The notes under the pieces are model-generated. The model had not been told where the DNA came from. It saw nothing but the letters and a program-made list of their open reading frames with translations, and made no database searches. A stretch of 64,000 nt of DNA from NCBI GenBank assembly GCA_017165825.1, contig CM029366.1, forward strand, positions 26,663,862-26,727,861. The letters are read 5' to 3'. Made by a program: the position numbers and the translations under genes. Positions 1 to 8,681 of the stretch are shown here, piece by piece; within the stretch, counting starts at the first letter, position 1, and each line of letters begins with the position of its first letter. Source of the DNA: Hepsetus odoe (lineage: Eukaryota > Chordata > Actinopteri > Characiformes > Hepsetidae).

Positions 1-1460
1 TGCCTTCTAATATTAGACTCTGAATATCACTATGAGTCTAAAAAGGTCCCAGAGTAAGAAACATAAAGAGACATGCAAGAGCAGTGATGAGTAAACTAGA
101 CCGAACAATTACATGAGAGGGAGTCTATATGCAAGACTTTATGGTACAATTATTATATAAAGTGGAAGGTAAAACAAGATAGATATTGGCAGTGGTGGGT
201 AGTTTTCAGACACTTCCGTGCCTTCAGGCTAGACTGCACTGATGTAGCAAGTATCTTCTCTCTAATAAACAGAACTTTCTTGATCATTTGTTTAATCGAG
301 AGGCATTTTGTCTGTCTTTATCCCTGACTGGCATTGAGGTTCACTTTCAAATGTGCTTTGACTAGTAAAGAATAGCAAACCCTCAGTGAAATTTTCAGCC
401 ATTACTGACTGATTATACCACAAATATCAAATACCGAGGCTCATTTCACATCTTTGTGTGCATGTAAACAGCTGCTATTTAAATTGTTGACTGAACCTTT
501 GAACATTTTTGCAATTTTTTGGTATGTAAGAGGTAGGCGGTCTTATCACAGCAGATAGAGACGGTGCTCAGCCATGTGGTGAATAGCAATTGCCTATCCC
601 TGCTGCTGTGAGAAAGACTCCATTTTTGATGCAGTTTCCTTTTTTTTTTGTACAAAGCTGATTGTTCCCTAAATGCATTGACTGGACATAAACCCTATGA
701 AAACCCAGTTCCATTTCTCTTCTTTTTAAACTAAGTTTGTTTTGAAGATTTCCTTGCATCAGCTATCATATTCAAACATGAATTTTCTTTTGAACTTGTT
801 CATTTAATTAATTATTTATTTATTTAAAATACCACAGTCACATTCATTGTGCATTTCACAGCACACATCATTTCCCCCTCTGTCTAACGGCTTTACCTTT
901 AGCTCACTGTGTCACTGTATGACTCATGACACATTTTATTAGCCCCTCAATATGTTAAAAAATAAACACGCATTAAACAGAAAGTGGCAGAAACTCAAAC
1001 AACATACTAAAGTATCACTTTTTATCAGTATAAGGTTTTTTGCAGAAATCTGAAGAATGTTCCCTGCTTCTTGACCTCTAATGACTCCCAAAAGTTGGCC
1101 GAATCTCTGCTTCTCAAGATTCAAGAAGCCATTTTAACTGTTTTAGACTGGAAAGCAATTTGCAAGGTGTGTATTAATACACTTTAGAAAAGGTGTCATT
1201 TGTCATTTGTAAATTGGATCTGTACAATCATCAAGACACAATTTAGTGAAAAAAATAATAATTTAGCCCCGCCACTGGATACCTTTATTAATCTCCTTGC
1301 TCCAAAGACATTTGGTCCAGCTAATCAGCAAAACAACATATATGTAACCTGGTGAACTATGAGTGGGGATAAATGCATGTATTCTATGGAAACGATAGCA
1401 CTGCATGTGTTCGTGGAGTTCCTGCTGTAGAAACAGGTTCTCTTTGAGGTGAAACTGTCT
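1..1460. other. non-coding DNA, no gene recognised
   Basis: AT-rich sequence with stops in all frames. I see no coding signature, RNA gene or clear repeat. The short open frames here lack codon bias or any family resemblance. Confidence 0.6.
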
Positions 1461-1670
1461 CTTTGGGGCCTAGTGGTCCCAGGCCCCTGTAACAGAAGGC
1501 CATGGGTTCGAATCCCATGCCAGTAGATTTCCTTGGGGTACCCTTGAGCAAGGTATTGTCCCCACCACTGCTCCCCGGTGCTAGATATGGCTGCCCACTG
1601 GACATGTGAGTAAGGGTGACAAACATTGGTGTGCTGTGTTTCACAATGACACGTAGTCACTTTCACTTTA
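1461..1670 (+). repeat. tRNA-headed SINE (family A), diverged copy
   Basis: The order of blocks is that of a SINE repeated a dozen times in this window. A tRNA-like head carries a B-box-like 'gggttcgaatccc'. The body reads 'ggtacccttgagcaaggta' and 'cactgctccccgg'. The 3' end reads 'cacaatgaca...gtcactttcactt'. The A-box part of the head is shortened here. It is a retroposed non-coding repeat, inferred from repetition within the window. Confidence 0.8.
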
Positions 1671-1757
1671 AGAGCTGTTTAGCTACAAGGCTCACGAGGG
1701 TCAATTATGACCAACTCAGCCCAGCGAATAAATTTAGCATCGATGACTTGTAAGGTC

Positions 1758-1918
1758 TGCGATAGGCTGGCGACCTGTCCAGGGTCTGTCCCCGTCCTTC
1801 ACCCTGTGTGAGCTGGGATGGACTCCAGTCCCCCCACCGCAAGACCCGAATTAGGACGGTGGATGGACTCCACAACCCGAGACCCTAATTAGGACAAGCG
1901 GCCCAGAAAATGACTGAG
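1758..1918 (+). mobile_element. 5'-truncated SINE tail with 14-bp target duplication
   Basis: The segment matches the 3' half of the SINEs at 52345 and 56648 (block 'ggctggcgacctgtccaggg', ending 'aggacaagcggcccagaaaa'). It lacks a tRNA head. The 14-mer TGACTTGTAAGGTC lies at 1744-1757 and again at 1919-1932, flanking it exactly. That is the expected mark of LINE-driven retroposition with 5' truncation. A diverged internal duplication of 'ggatggactcca' is also present. Confidence 0.85.
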
Positions 1919-1932
1919 TGACTTGTAAGGTC

Positions 1933-2574
1933 GCTAATTTTAGTAGATTTACAGAGCGTGTACACCACCCCCTATTCGCCACACCCCACGCTGAGAGAAA
2001 CAGCGTGAGTAGAAATAAAGAAAGAATTAGGAGAAGTGCTTTATTTAGTTTTAAACGAGAGTTTAGCTTAGCTTAGCTGCTAATGCAGGGTTCGGTTATG
2101 CTAGCGAGTTTTGCGGTTTAGTTAGCCCAAATACTTTAGAGAGCTTAAGCTAAAGAGACAGTATTTACTCCTGCAGTAAACCTGGGTGAAATACGGCAGT
2201 GCAGAACAGTTTATCTGCACATACTGACTGGTTTTAGGCTAGGTTTACAGGCTGGGCCTCTGTTCACTGACAGGAGACTGAACGCTGTGCTCAGTCCAAA
2301 GTGGGCGTGTCCAAAAGAGCATCTCCAGAGGGAGAGTGAGTCTGATGACTTTCTCGGTTATAACGGACTATAAAAGTGACTGAAATGCTTTAAAGGTGTA
2401 TTTAGATTGTTAAATATGTTACTTAAGTGATGTACTTATTGCCTGAAAGTGGCTTTAGCACTGTGTTTATTTTTTATAGAATTTCTGTTTTCTTTTCAGC
2501 CACTACTTTTGTCTGCGTGCACTGGAAGTAAAAAGGAGTTTTGTTTTGGGCAGACAATGTTTGAGTAATTAATT
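1933..2574. other. unassigned non-coding sequence
   Basis: No open frame of note. It contains short reiterations of 'agcttagctta' near 2067 and an AT-rich stretch from 2380 to 2500. It may be part of an old repeat, but I find no second copy in the window and no terminal structure. Confidence 0.5.
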
Positions 2575-2734
2575 GGGCAGCGGTGGCCTAGTGGTTAGGG
2601 AGTTGCCCTAGCATTGGAAGATTGTTGGTCGATTCCCTCACTCAGGTTGCCCTGAGGTACCTTTGAGCAAGGTACCATCCCCGTCACTGCTCCCCGGGTG
2701 CTTTCAATAACTACCCACTGCTGCACTGTGTCTG
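2575..2734 (+). repeat. family A SINE, 5' half (split by LTR element)
   Basis: Starts 'gggcagcggtggcctagtgg' (A-box-like) and runs through 'cactgctccccgggtgcttt' to 'ctgctgcactgtgtctg'. The SINE stops abruptly at 2734, where the LTR element begins. Its missing 3' half ('gcatgggttaaatgcagagg' onward) is at 7115-7222, over 4 kb away. The last five bases, GTCTG (2730-2734), are repeated at 7115-7119 and are the target-site duplication. Confidence 0.92.
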
Positions 2735-3170
2735 TGTAACGGTGGCGGGGTACCGGAGGGACGTCAGCTCGGAGCCAGGAGTCAGGAACATACTTTTATT
2801 AGTCACACTTACACAAACAAGGAACGGGGGACTGCAGTTCTAAACCTGAAACCCTAGAACTGGGGAACTGCAGTCTAACCCTAGAGACTAAGGAACATGG
2901 ACTAAGTTACATATACCAAGTTAAACACTAAGGTACAGACACAAACACCACCCGTTACGCATAGGCTTAACCTACCTAATGAGCCGCGCTCTGTTCTGAC
3001 TCATCGGGGCTTAAATAGTCAGCCCCAATGATGCACACCTGCCTGCAGGGGCTCAGGTGTGCTCAGTCAGAACAGAGCGCCCTCTAGCGTACCCAAAACA
3101 CCTCCTGTGACATACCTTATACGTGATAGAGAGCACCCTCTGGCGTGCCCAAAACACCCCACCTGTGACA
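2735..3170 (-). repeat. 3' LTR
   Basis: Downstream LTR of the minus-strand element. It has canonical ends (plus strand TGTAACGG...GTGACA). A minus-strand AATAAA lies at 2795-2800 and a TATTTAAG box at 3010-3017. Within U3 a roughly 25-bp block ('ccctctagcgtacccaaaac' / 'ccctctggcgtgcccaaaac') occurs twice at a 56-bp offset (3077 and 3133), each copy followed by 'ctgtgaca'. The LTR's own outer end is thus partly duplicated. Confidence 0.92.
2795..2800 (-). terminator. poly(A) signal in the 3' LTR
   Basis: AATAAA on the minus strand, about 60 bases before the outer end of the 3' LTR. It is placed as expected near the R/U5 junction, and the copy in the other LTR is at 6739-6744. Confidence 0.6.
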
Positions 3171-3185
3171 GAACCCCCCCCCAAA
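3171..3185 (-). other. putative polypurine tract
   Basis: On the minus strand, TTTGGGGGGGGGTTC sits directly against the start of the 3' LTR. A G-run here is where the plus-strand primer of reverse transcription is normally made, and it fixes the element's orientation. The terminal TTC is not purine, so this is imperfect. Next to the 5' LTR I see no tRNA-complementary TGG primer-binding site. Confidence 0.5.
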
Positions 3186-3326
3186 GGCGCGGCTCCCAAA
3201 GCGCTAGAACATAGCCGAAACCCAGGGGGGATGCCAAAACAACAAGACTACATAACAGAAGCCTCTTGTGGGGACACATGGTCAGGTCCACAACAAAAAC
3301 ATAAAAAGGGCCCCCGACCAGCCATG

Positions 3327-3812
3327 TCAGGCAGCTGGCGGTGGTGAGGGGAATCCCAGCAGTTCGGTCCATCCTTTTGCCTGGTGCCTGAACTCGGCTC
3401 TAAAGTCCCTGGAGGCTTTGCCTGACTCCACGGAACGCCTGGACTCGACAGGACCTGAAAGGGAGCTACACAGAGACGTTACAGGGTTCACAGAGGAAGT
3501 CTTTTTCAATGAGTCTAAACTCTGCTTACAACCCCTGTCAGTCGGGTTCCGCGCGTCGCTTCTCCCCGAATCTCTGGTGCCGAAGTTCTTGTCCATCTCC
3601 CTGAACTGATTCGTGCTGGTGTCTTTTGCCCTTTTACTTGTCTGGGTCATACTTCCTGGTCGCTTGGGGCCCGGCGACGCAGTGTCCCAGCTTCTGGTTT
3701 CACTCTGAGGAGTTCTCCTTGGCTTCCTCCAAACGTCACCTTGTTCTGGGTTTGCTGAATTGTGGGGGCGAACCGATGCTAGGGGGTCTGATGGCAGCTG
3801 CTCCCTCTGCAT
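3327..3812 (-). pseudogene. 3'-terminal ORF of the retroelement, unknown
   Basis: A 161-codon minus-strand frame that overlaps the end of the IQ/coiled-coil frame and stops about 155 bases before the 3' LTR. It is rich in Ser, Arg, Pro and Lys and looks disordered ('SGRSDARNPTDRG', 'LSGPVESRRSVESG'). No domain is recognised. It could be the out-of-frame continuation of the captured gene, a distinct small ORF, or chance. Confidence 0.35.
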
Positions 3813-5420
3813 TCGTTAGCCGTTTCTCCGCTGGACTGTTCTCCGGATGCTCTGTTTCGGCTTTTGCCCTCTGGGTTCCAGCAGGCACTGGTGTCGGAGA
3901 AGTGAGTAGAGATTCGATGAGGGCCAATTTACCTTCCATACCTCTGACCTGGTTTTCTAGCTTGGTGAGCTTGCTGGCCTCACAACGGGCCTCTCTCAGG
4001 TCAGCCTGCAGAGCGATGTTGTGGTCCTGCACCCGTCTCAGCTCTGTCCGGCACTGATGCAATTGCCCCTCCATTGTGGCTATTTTAGCCTCCAGCTTCT
4101 CCCGAGTGGTTGGAGTCTCAACTCTCCGTGTTATCTGGCCTACGATCTGGTTTCTCTGTTCCTGTATTCTCCTCAGTCCCTTTCTTTGGGAAACCATCAC
4201 AGCGTGTATCTCGAATCGAAGGACCTCTCTGCCCTCTCTGAATTGACTGTTCCTTCTGTGACGCTCACCTTTTACTTGAGCCAAAGTCTCCTCTTTTTCC
4301 TTCCTCCGGTCCTTCGAGACCGTGGCGTTCACCTGTGGCATGGAGGCTCTTTCGGTCAGCTGCTGGTAGAGTCCCGTCAGCAACTCCTCCTGTTCAGCAA
4401 ACCGAACATTACTGCAGCTGATCTGCTCACCTCCGAGGTGGGACTGGATTGTCCTCGCCTCTCTGTGCCACACGGCCCGATCCCTCACCAGCTCCTCTCT
4501 GACTGACTTCTGCAAGCACATCGCAGCATGTTTACACCTTTGACACCTCTGTCCTTGTTGAAGTCCCGGTCTCCACCTTCCGAACCTCCTCTGACGACCA
4601 CCTGTTGCCCAGCGCGGCCTCTTGAAGACAGATCCCCGCTGGTGCACTCTCCCAACAGCCTGAATGATGACAGCAGCTTTGTTCATAGCATTAACATTTT
4701 TTTGCACTAAATAACCTCTAAAAGCTGCCTGGAAGCGTATCGCTGACTTTCTCAACACCTGAAATCTTTCATGTTCGCTTTTGCCCCTGATGTAGGACCT
4801 AAAATATCTTTGAATGAAGATGGCTGACCTCCTTATGGCTTGGTACTTTACTACCTCCCTGTGTCTTCTGAACGCAGCCTGAATCAGGGAAGCGGCCTGA
4901 TGGTGCAGGATCACAGCCTTTCTGACCCTCTGACCTCTGAAGCAGGCTTGCAGGAACATTGCAGCGGAGCGCAATGTCAAAAACTCCTCTCTGTTTTCTG
5001 GCTTCACGTGTGGAACGATACCTCAGCTGGATTGCAACAACAGTCTGTTTGATGTATGAGTATTGTGCCCGAGCACAGTGTGCCCTGTAAGCCCCTTGTA
5101 TAACCGTGGCAGCCTGGTGCTTCAGTTTGAGTCTGTCTGGTCTTCCTCCCTCGGAATGCAGCTTGTAGAACAACGACAGCCCCTTTTTTCTCCTTCAAAG
5201 ACCTAATTTCTTGCCTCATACTCTGGTTAGCTCTATAATATCGCTGAACAGTCTTGGCTGCCCATCGTAGCCTCAGGTTGTACTTTCTGTTTATGTGTTT
5301 CCTTACCTGCGCCTGAAGGGTTACTGCAGCCTCATGCTCGATTTTCCTCTGTGCCCGAGCTTTCCTCTTCCTCGGTGCAGCAGACTGGTTCGTAGTGCTG
5401 GGCTTGGGGGTCGACTCCAT
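3736..5420 (-). pseudogene. ASPM-like tandem IQ-motif gene captured by the retroelement (frameshifted)
   Basis: From an ATG at 5420 (MESTPKP) the minus strand encodes a basic leader, then about ten IQ-like motifs at 20-30-residue spacing. Examples are LQAQVRKHINR, VQRYYRANQ, LQAAFRGRK, IQGAYRAHCAR, LQACFRGQRVR, IQAAFRRHREV, IQRYFRSYIRG and FQAAFRGYLVQ. A Glu/Arg/Gln-rich coiled coil follows (about 4400-3850) and a stop at 3736. IQ motifs bind calmodulin or myosin light chains. The dense array with 'AA..IQ..FR' repeats most resembles ASPM/abnormal spindle; myosin V or another IQ protein is the alternative. Reading continues across three frames, with breaks near 5165 and 4995, so this copy is not intact. 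No introns are seen, which fits capture through an RNA intermediate. Confidence 0.72.
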
Positions 5421-5455
5421 GTTGCCCCTCTCGCTGCTGCAAAGGGCCCTCCTGG

Positions 5456-6214
5456 TCAACCTCCCCGGTTGCCGGAAGTGTCTTTTTCTACTTTGTGGCT
5501 GCTACTCACTCTGGTTGTGTTCTCAAATTCAGGGTGCCAAGCCTGCTTCTCCTGAAGTTCCCCCTTTACTGAAGCCCTCTCCTCCTGTAGGGAACGTAAT
5601 TGAGATTGGTGACTCACCTGCAGCTGGTGTGTCACGGCCTGAAGAGATGCGTTGTCCTCCTCTAATTTTTTACACTTCCTTTGCAAGGCGGCCAGATTCA
5701 GTCTTTGTGTACGGATTTCTTGCTGCTTGGTGAGAAGCTCCGCCTCCATTTCCTGGAGCTGCTCGACTACCATGTTTTTGTTTTGTCTCTCTGCACCCAG
5801 AACAGACAGCCAGACCTTCGGAGATTCCTGTAGATCGTGTTCTAACTCCTGAACTCTTGCAGTTAATACTCCTGCCTGAAATGGCTCCGTTGAGCCGGGA
5901 GACTTCTCTATCAAAACGTCTCTATTAACTGTGCAGAGAGCCTTCCTTACCGTAGCTTCCTGGTTTGGCACCGCCTTCGCTGATGGAGCATTGTGATTGG
6001 TGCTGGGCGCTGTGATTGGTGAATGCAGCGGGTTCCGCTGTCCTCGCGAATGGGATGCTGTGATTGGTAAATGCAGCGAGTTCCACCGATTTCCAGCGTT
6101 GTGCTTGGTCGGGAGCAGGAAAAGAACGAGGCGCGAGCGAAGCCTCTTCCTTGCCAGCGCGCCTTTTTTTTCTTTGGCCTCGCTGAGTTCTCCCCTTCCG
6201 ACCGCGTGGTGCAC
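5456..6214 (-). pseudogene. coiled-coil coding segment of the retroelement
   Basis: A minus-strand frame open for about 252 codons. Its first third overlaps the LTR-proximal ORF in another frame and looks like a shadow. From about 5890 to 5470 it encodes a Leu/Glu/Gln-rich segment with heptad character ('VQELEHDLQ', 'EQLQEMEAELLTKQQEI', 'LQRKCKKLEEDNASLQ'), typical of a coiled coil. It runs into the IQ-motif region at 5456 only through a frame change, so it may once have been continuous with it. No homologue can be named from the heptads alone. Confidence 0.55.
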
Positions 6215-6675
6215 AGGGCGGGGCCTCCGCGGACGGACCGCTGTGGTTGGCGCACAGCGCTGTCACCGCGGAAAGACCGCAGTGATTGGTGAAGGAGGCG
6301 GGTATCCCGTGTTTGCGGTTGGTGGAGAGCGGGGTTCGGTTCAAAAAGGGGCGTAAACGAAGCCACTTCCGCGAGGGGTCGCCCCGATAACATTGCCTCT
6401 GCCAGGGCCCGAGCCGCCCTCTTCAGTCGCCAGCACTCCCTCAGCCGTACACTGAACTCCAGTGAGGGGGCGAGCTGGATTGAGCGATCCAGCATGTCCA
6501 GGCATCGCGAGATCTCCGTGGCGGTTACTCTTTGCACTTCACTGCTCCGCTCGCATTGCCCCAGCTGCCAAGGTGGCAGCGCTGCTCAGAGATCCTCAAT
6601 CAGGACCTCCAGTGCTCGCTCTATCTCCTCCAGACCCTCCTCTTGGCTCCTGGCGTCCCGGTTTTGGCGGCTCAT
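5947..6675 (-). pseudogene. LTR-proximal ORF of the retroelement, interrupted by one in-frame stop
   Basis: An ATG on the minus strand (6675-6673), four bases inside the 5' LTR, opens a 29-codon frame beginning MSRQNRD and ending at a TGA (6588-6586). The same frame then stays open to 5947, about 243 codons overall. The first part is acidic and predicted helical. The middle is rich in Arg and Ala ('RLKRAARALAEAM'), and the last part is basic and repetitive. The location just after the LTR is where gag normally starts, but I recognise no capsid or zinc-knuckle motif. This is a former or stop-interrupted ORF of unknown function. The base composition is notably GC-rich compared with the surrounding DNA. 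Confidence 0.55.
5993..6323 (-). repeat. array of CCAAT-containing repeats inside the retroelement
   Basis: The plus-strand word 'gtgattggt' or a close variant occurs at 5993, 6012, 6060, 6243, 6282 and 6315, several times followed by a GCAGCG/GGAGCG-like stretch. On the minus strand each is an ACCAATCAC, i.e. a CCAAT-box core. The spacing is irregular (19-183 bases). It may be a decayed GC-rich tandem repeat within coding sequence, or an internal promoter-like cluster. Confidence 0.55.
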
Positions 6676-6678
6676 TTC

Positions 6679-7114
6679 TCTAACGGTGGCGGGGTACTGG
6701 AGGGACGTCAGCTCGGAGCCAGGAGTCAGGAACATACTTTTATTAGTCACACTTACACAAACAAGGAACGGGGGACTGCAGTTCTAAACCTGAAACCCTA
6801 GAACTGGGGAACTGCAGTCTAACCCTAGAGACTAAGGAACATGGACTAAGTTACATATACCAAGTTAAACACTAAGGTACAGACACAAACACCACCCGTT
6901 ACGCATAGGCTTAACCTACCTAATGAGCCACGCTCTGTTCTGACTCATCGGGGCTTAAATAGTCAGCCCCAATGATGCACACCTACCTGCAGGGGCTCAG
7001 GTGTGCTCAGTCAGAACAGAGCGCCCTCTAGCGTACCCAAAACACCTCCTGTGACATACCTTATACGTGATAGAGAGCGCCCTCTGGCGTGCCCAAAACA
7101 CAACACAGGTGACA
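6679..7114 (-). repeat. 5' LTR
   Basis: Same length (436 bp) as the other LTR, with about ten substitutions, four of them clustered in the last 15 bases (7101-7114). The inner end reads TC instead of TG, a single change from the canonical terminus. It should contain the element promoter: a TATA-like box on the minus strand at 6954-6961, and AATAAA on the minus strand at 6739-6744. Together these imply a U3-R-U5 order running from 7114 down to 6679. Confidence 0.92.
6954..6961 (-). promoter_or_regulatory. TATA-like box of the 5' LTR
   Basis: TATTTAAG on the minus strand, inside U3 of the upstream LTR and about 155 bases from its outer end. The same box is at 3010-3017 in the other LTR. It is the best candidate core promoter of the element. 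The transcription start is not visible from sequence. Confidence 0.55.
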
Positions 7115-7222
7115 GTCTGCATGGGTTAAATGCAGAGGTCCAATTTCGTTGGGGTTTGCTGTGCTTTGACCTCACAATGACAAGGGTTGTCACTTTCCCT
7201 TTTTTCACTTTCACTTTAATAC
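7115..7222 (+). repeat. family A SINE, 3' half (split by LTR element)
   Basis: Begins with the duplicated GTCTG and continues 'catgggttaaatgcagaggt', then 'acaatgacaagggttgtcac' and a CACTTTCACTTT end. It completes the SINE interrupted at 2734. Confidence 0.92.
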
Positions 7223-7351
7223 TGTGTGTGTGAGTGCAGTCGACAAATAAAAGACCCACAAAAATAGTCCCGCTTTGTCCTGTCCCGTTCTTTACATGGG
7301 ATTTTACATATATAATTACTACTTCATTATATCTACACAATATGTACTGTT

Positions 7352-7560
7352 GGAGCAGTGGTGGCCTGGCGTTTTAGGGAATTGGCCCCAGGATCGGAAG
7401 GTTCTGGGCTTAAATCCTAACAGTGGTTGCCCATAGGTACCCCTGAGCAAGGTACCATCCCCATCACTGCTCCCTAGGTACTTTCAATAGCTGCCCTCTG
7501 CTGCATATGTGTATGGAGGAAAAGCAGAGGTTGTAATTTGTTGCGTTTCAAATTGACTGA
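7352..7560 (+). repeat. family A SINE
   Basis: Has the head 'gcagtggtggcc', the body 'gagcaaggtaccatccccat' and 'cactgctccctaggtacttt', and a degraded tail. The B-box region is mutated (gggcttaaatcct), so it is an old copy. Confidence 0.85.
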
Positions 7561-8220
7561 TTGACTACATAACTGATAACGGTGGTGTTGTAGCAAAACC
7601 TAATAACTCCAAATTTTTACACATACTTTGAAAACACCATCTGTGCTTTACACCTTGTCAGCAATGACAAAGAATGTTAAATGTTTTAAAGCATTATATA
7701 GCGTTATATTACATTGTGGCGATTTCTTTTTCTGACGGCAACATGTATGCAAATAGGAAAAGTTTATGTATTTTACAGAGGAGAGAGATCTGATTTGTTT
7801 ATCTGTTAACACCTCGTCCCCTGTAAGCAAGGCTAGATTGACAGCTGAGTGAACAAGCCATCTGTTTGTGATGCTGACATTTTCTTGTTTGGGTCACAAA
7901 CGTATTGTGCGATATTTACTCCAAATGGCGAGGGAGCTTCAAAGAACACAGACTTTAACGATATAGTCTGACATGCTCTCTTGTTCCCAAAGCTAATTTC
8001 AGTTGTATGTGGAGATCCGAAGTCGATACCTTGTTGGGTAGGCTGGCTTATTTGATGGTGGAGGGAAAAAAGTCAGTCCCATTTCAGGAAATGTCATGGT
8101 CTGTTCATCTTTTTAGAGACTCAGTCCCTCTTGACCCGCTAGAGCTCACAGAGCATCAGGGCCCTGACATGCTGCCTTATTTACCATGCAAGTCATTTCA
8201 AGACTTCAAGACTTCTTATG

Positions 8221-8226
<6 letters not shown>
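7561..8226. other. non-coding DNA, no gene recognised
   Basis: AT-rich sequence without long frames or internal repetition. Nothing recognised. Confidence 0.5.

Positions 8227-8269
<43 letters not shown>
8227..8269. repeat. (TG)n microsatellite
   Basis: About 21 uninterrupted TG units. Open frames running through it are artefacts of the repeat. Confidence 0.97.
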
Positions 8270-8272
<3 letters not shown>

Positions 8273-8389
8273 TGCGTTACCTATGCAGAATGTACCATTT
8301 CTTTATGTGAAGAAGGAAATGTCTGTTTTTTCTATTTTTTTATTTTTATTTTTATCAAAAGCCAGTGGGTTTAACTAGATCCTCTAAAA

Positions 8390-8673
8390 CAGGTCTCGTT
8401 TCAGGTTTCATGTAAAACAATATTTTCATGGGCCGGCATAAAAACAGCTTAAAATGCAAAAAAATCCGTTTGTTTTTTACTCATTTTTGCGAGCTTCTGG
8501 GCTTAATTTTTGATGTACTGTATCACATGACCGAGACAAGCATTTTTTTCTCAAAAAAGTCTTTTAAGCTCTGATAATCATTAAAATATTTTTAGTCAGT
8601 ATTTCTGTGCTGCCCGGTATCAAATGACCTATGGACCGATACCGGTCCGCGCCCCGGTGGTTAGGAACCACTG
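8390..8673. mobile_element. hAT-type MITE with 8-bp target duplication
   Basis: This 284-bp segment begins CAGGTCTCG and ends GGTTAGGAACCACTG. The reverse complement of the end, CAGTGGTTCCTAACC, is the common fish hAT terminus. The 8-mer CTCTAAAA flanks it perfectly (8382-8389 and 8674-8681), and 8-bp duplications are characteristic of hAT transposons. Near the right end 'accgataccggtccgcgccc' matches a motif familiar from fish hAT elements. The left inverted repeat is strongly diverged. It has no coding capacity, so it is non-autonomous. Confidence 0.82.
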
Positions 8674-8681
8674 CTCTAAAA

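Larger units (their letters stand above)
2735..7114 (-). mobile_element. non-autonomous LTR retroelement with captured IQ-motif coding sequence
   Basis: Two direct 436-bp repeats (2735-3170 and 6679-7114) flank a 3508-bp interior. By eye they differ at about 10 positions. The outer ends are TGT...ACA, and a 5-bp duplication GTCTG lies at 2730-2734 and 7115-7119. The insertion splits a SINE, which independently confirms both borders. Orientation is minus, from a G-rich polypurine-like tract beside the 2735-3170 LTR, minus-strand TATA-like and AATAAA signals in the LTRs, and minus-strand ORFs. I found no protease, reverse transcriptase, RNase H or integrase motif in any frame, and the interior is too short for a full gag-pol. 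Five-base duplications fit Gypsy or BEL elements or some retroviruses; the parent family is not identified. High LTR identity indicates a fairly recent insertion. Confidence 0.92.

Noticed and set aside
1933..2574. Possible solo LTR or promoter region
   Set aside because: No paired repeat, no TSD and no clear TG/CA ends found.
4021..4506. Plus-strand open frame of about 160 codons
   Set aside because: Antisense shadow of the IQ/coiled-coil coding strand of the retroelement. It has no domain and no promoter.
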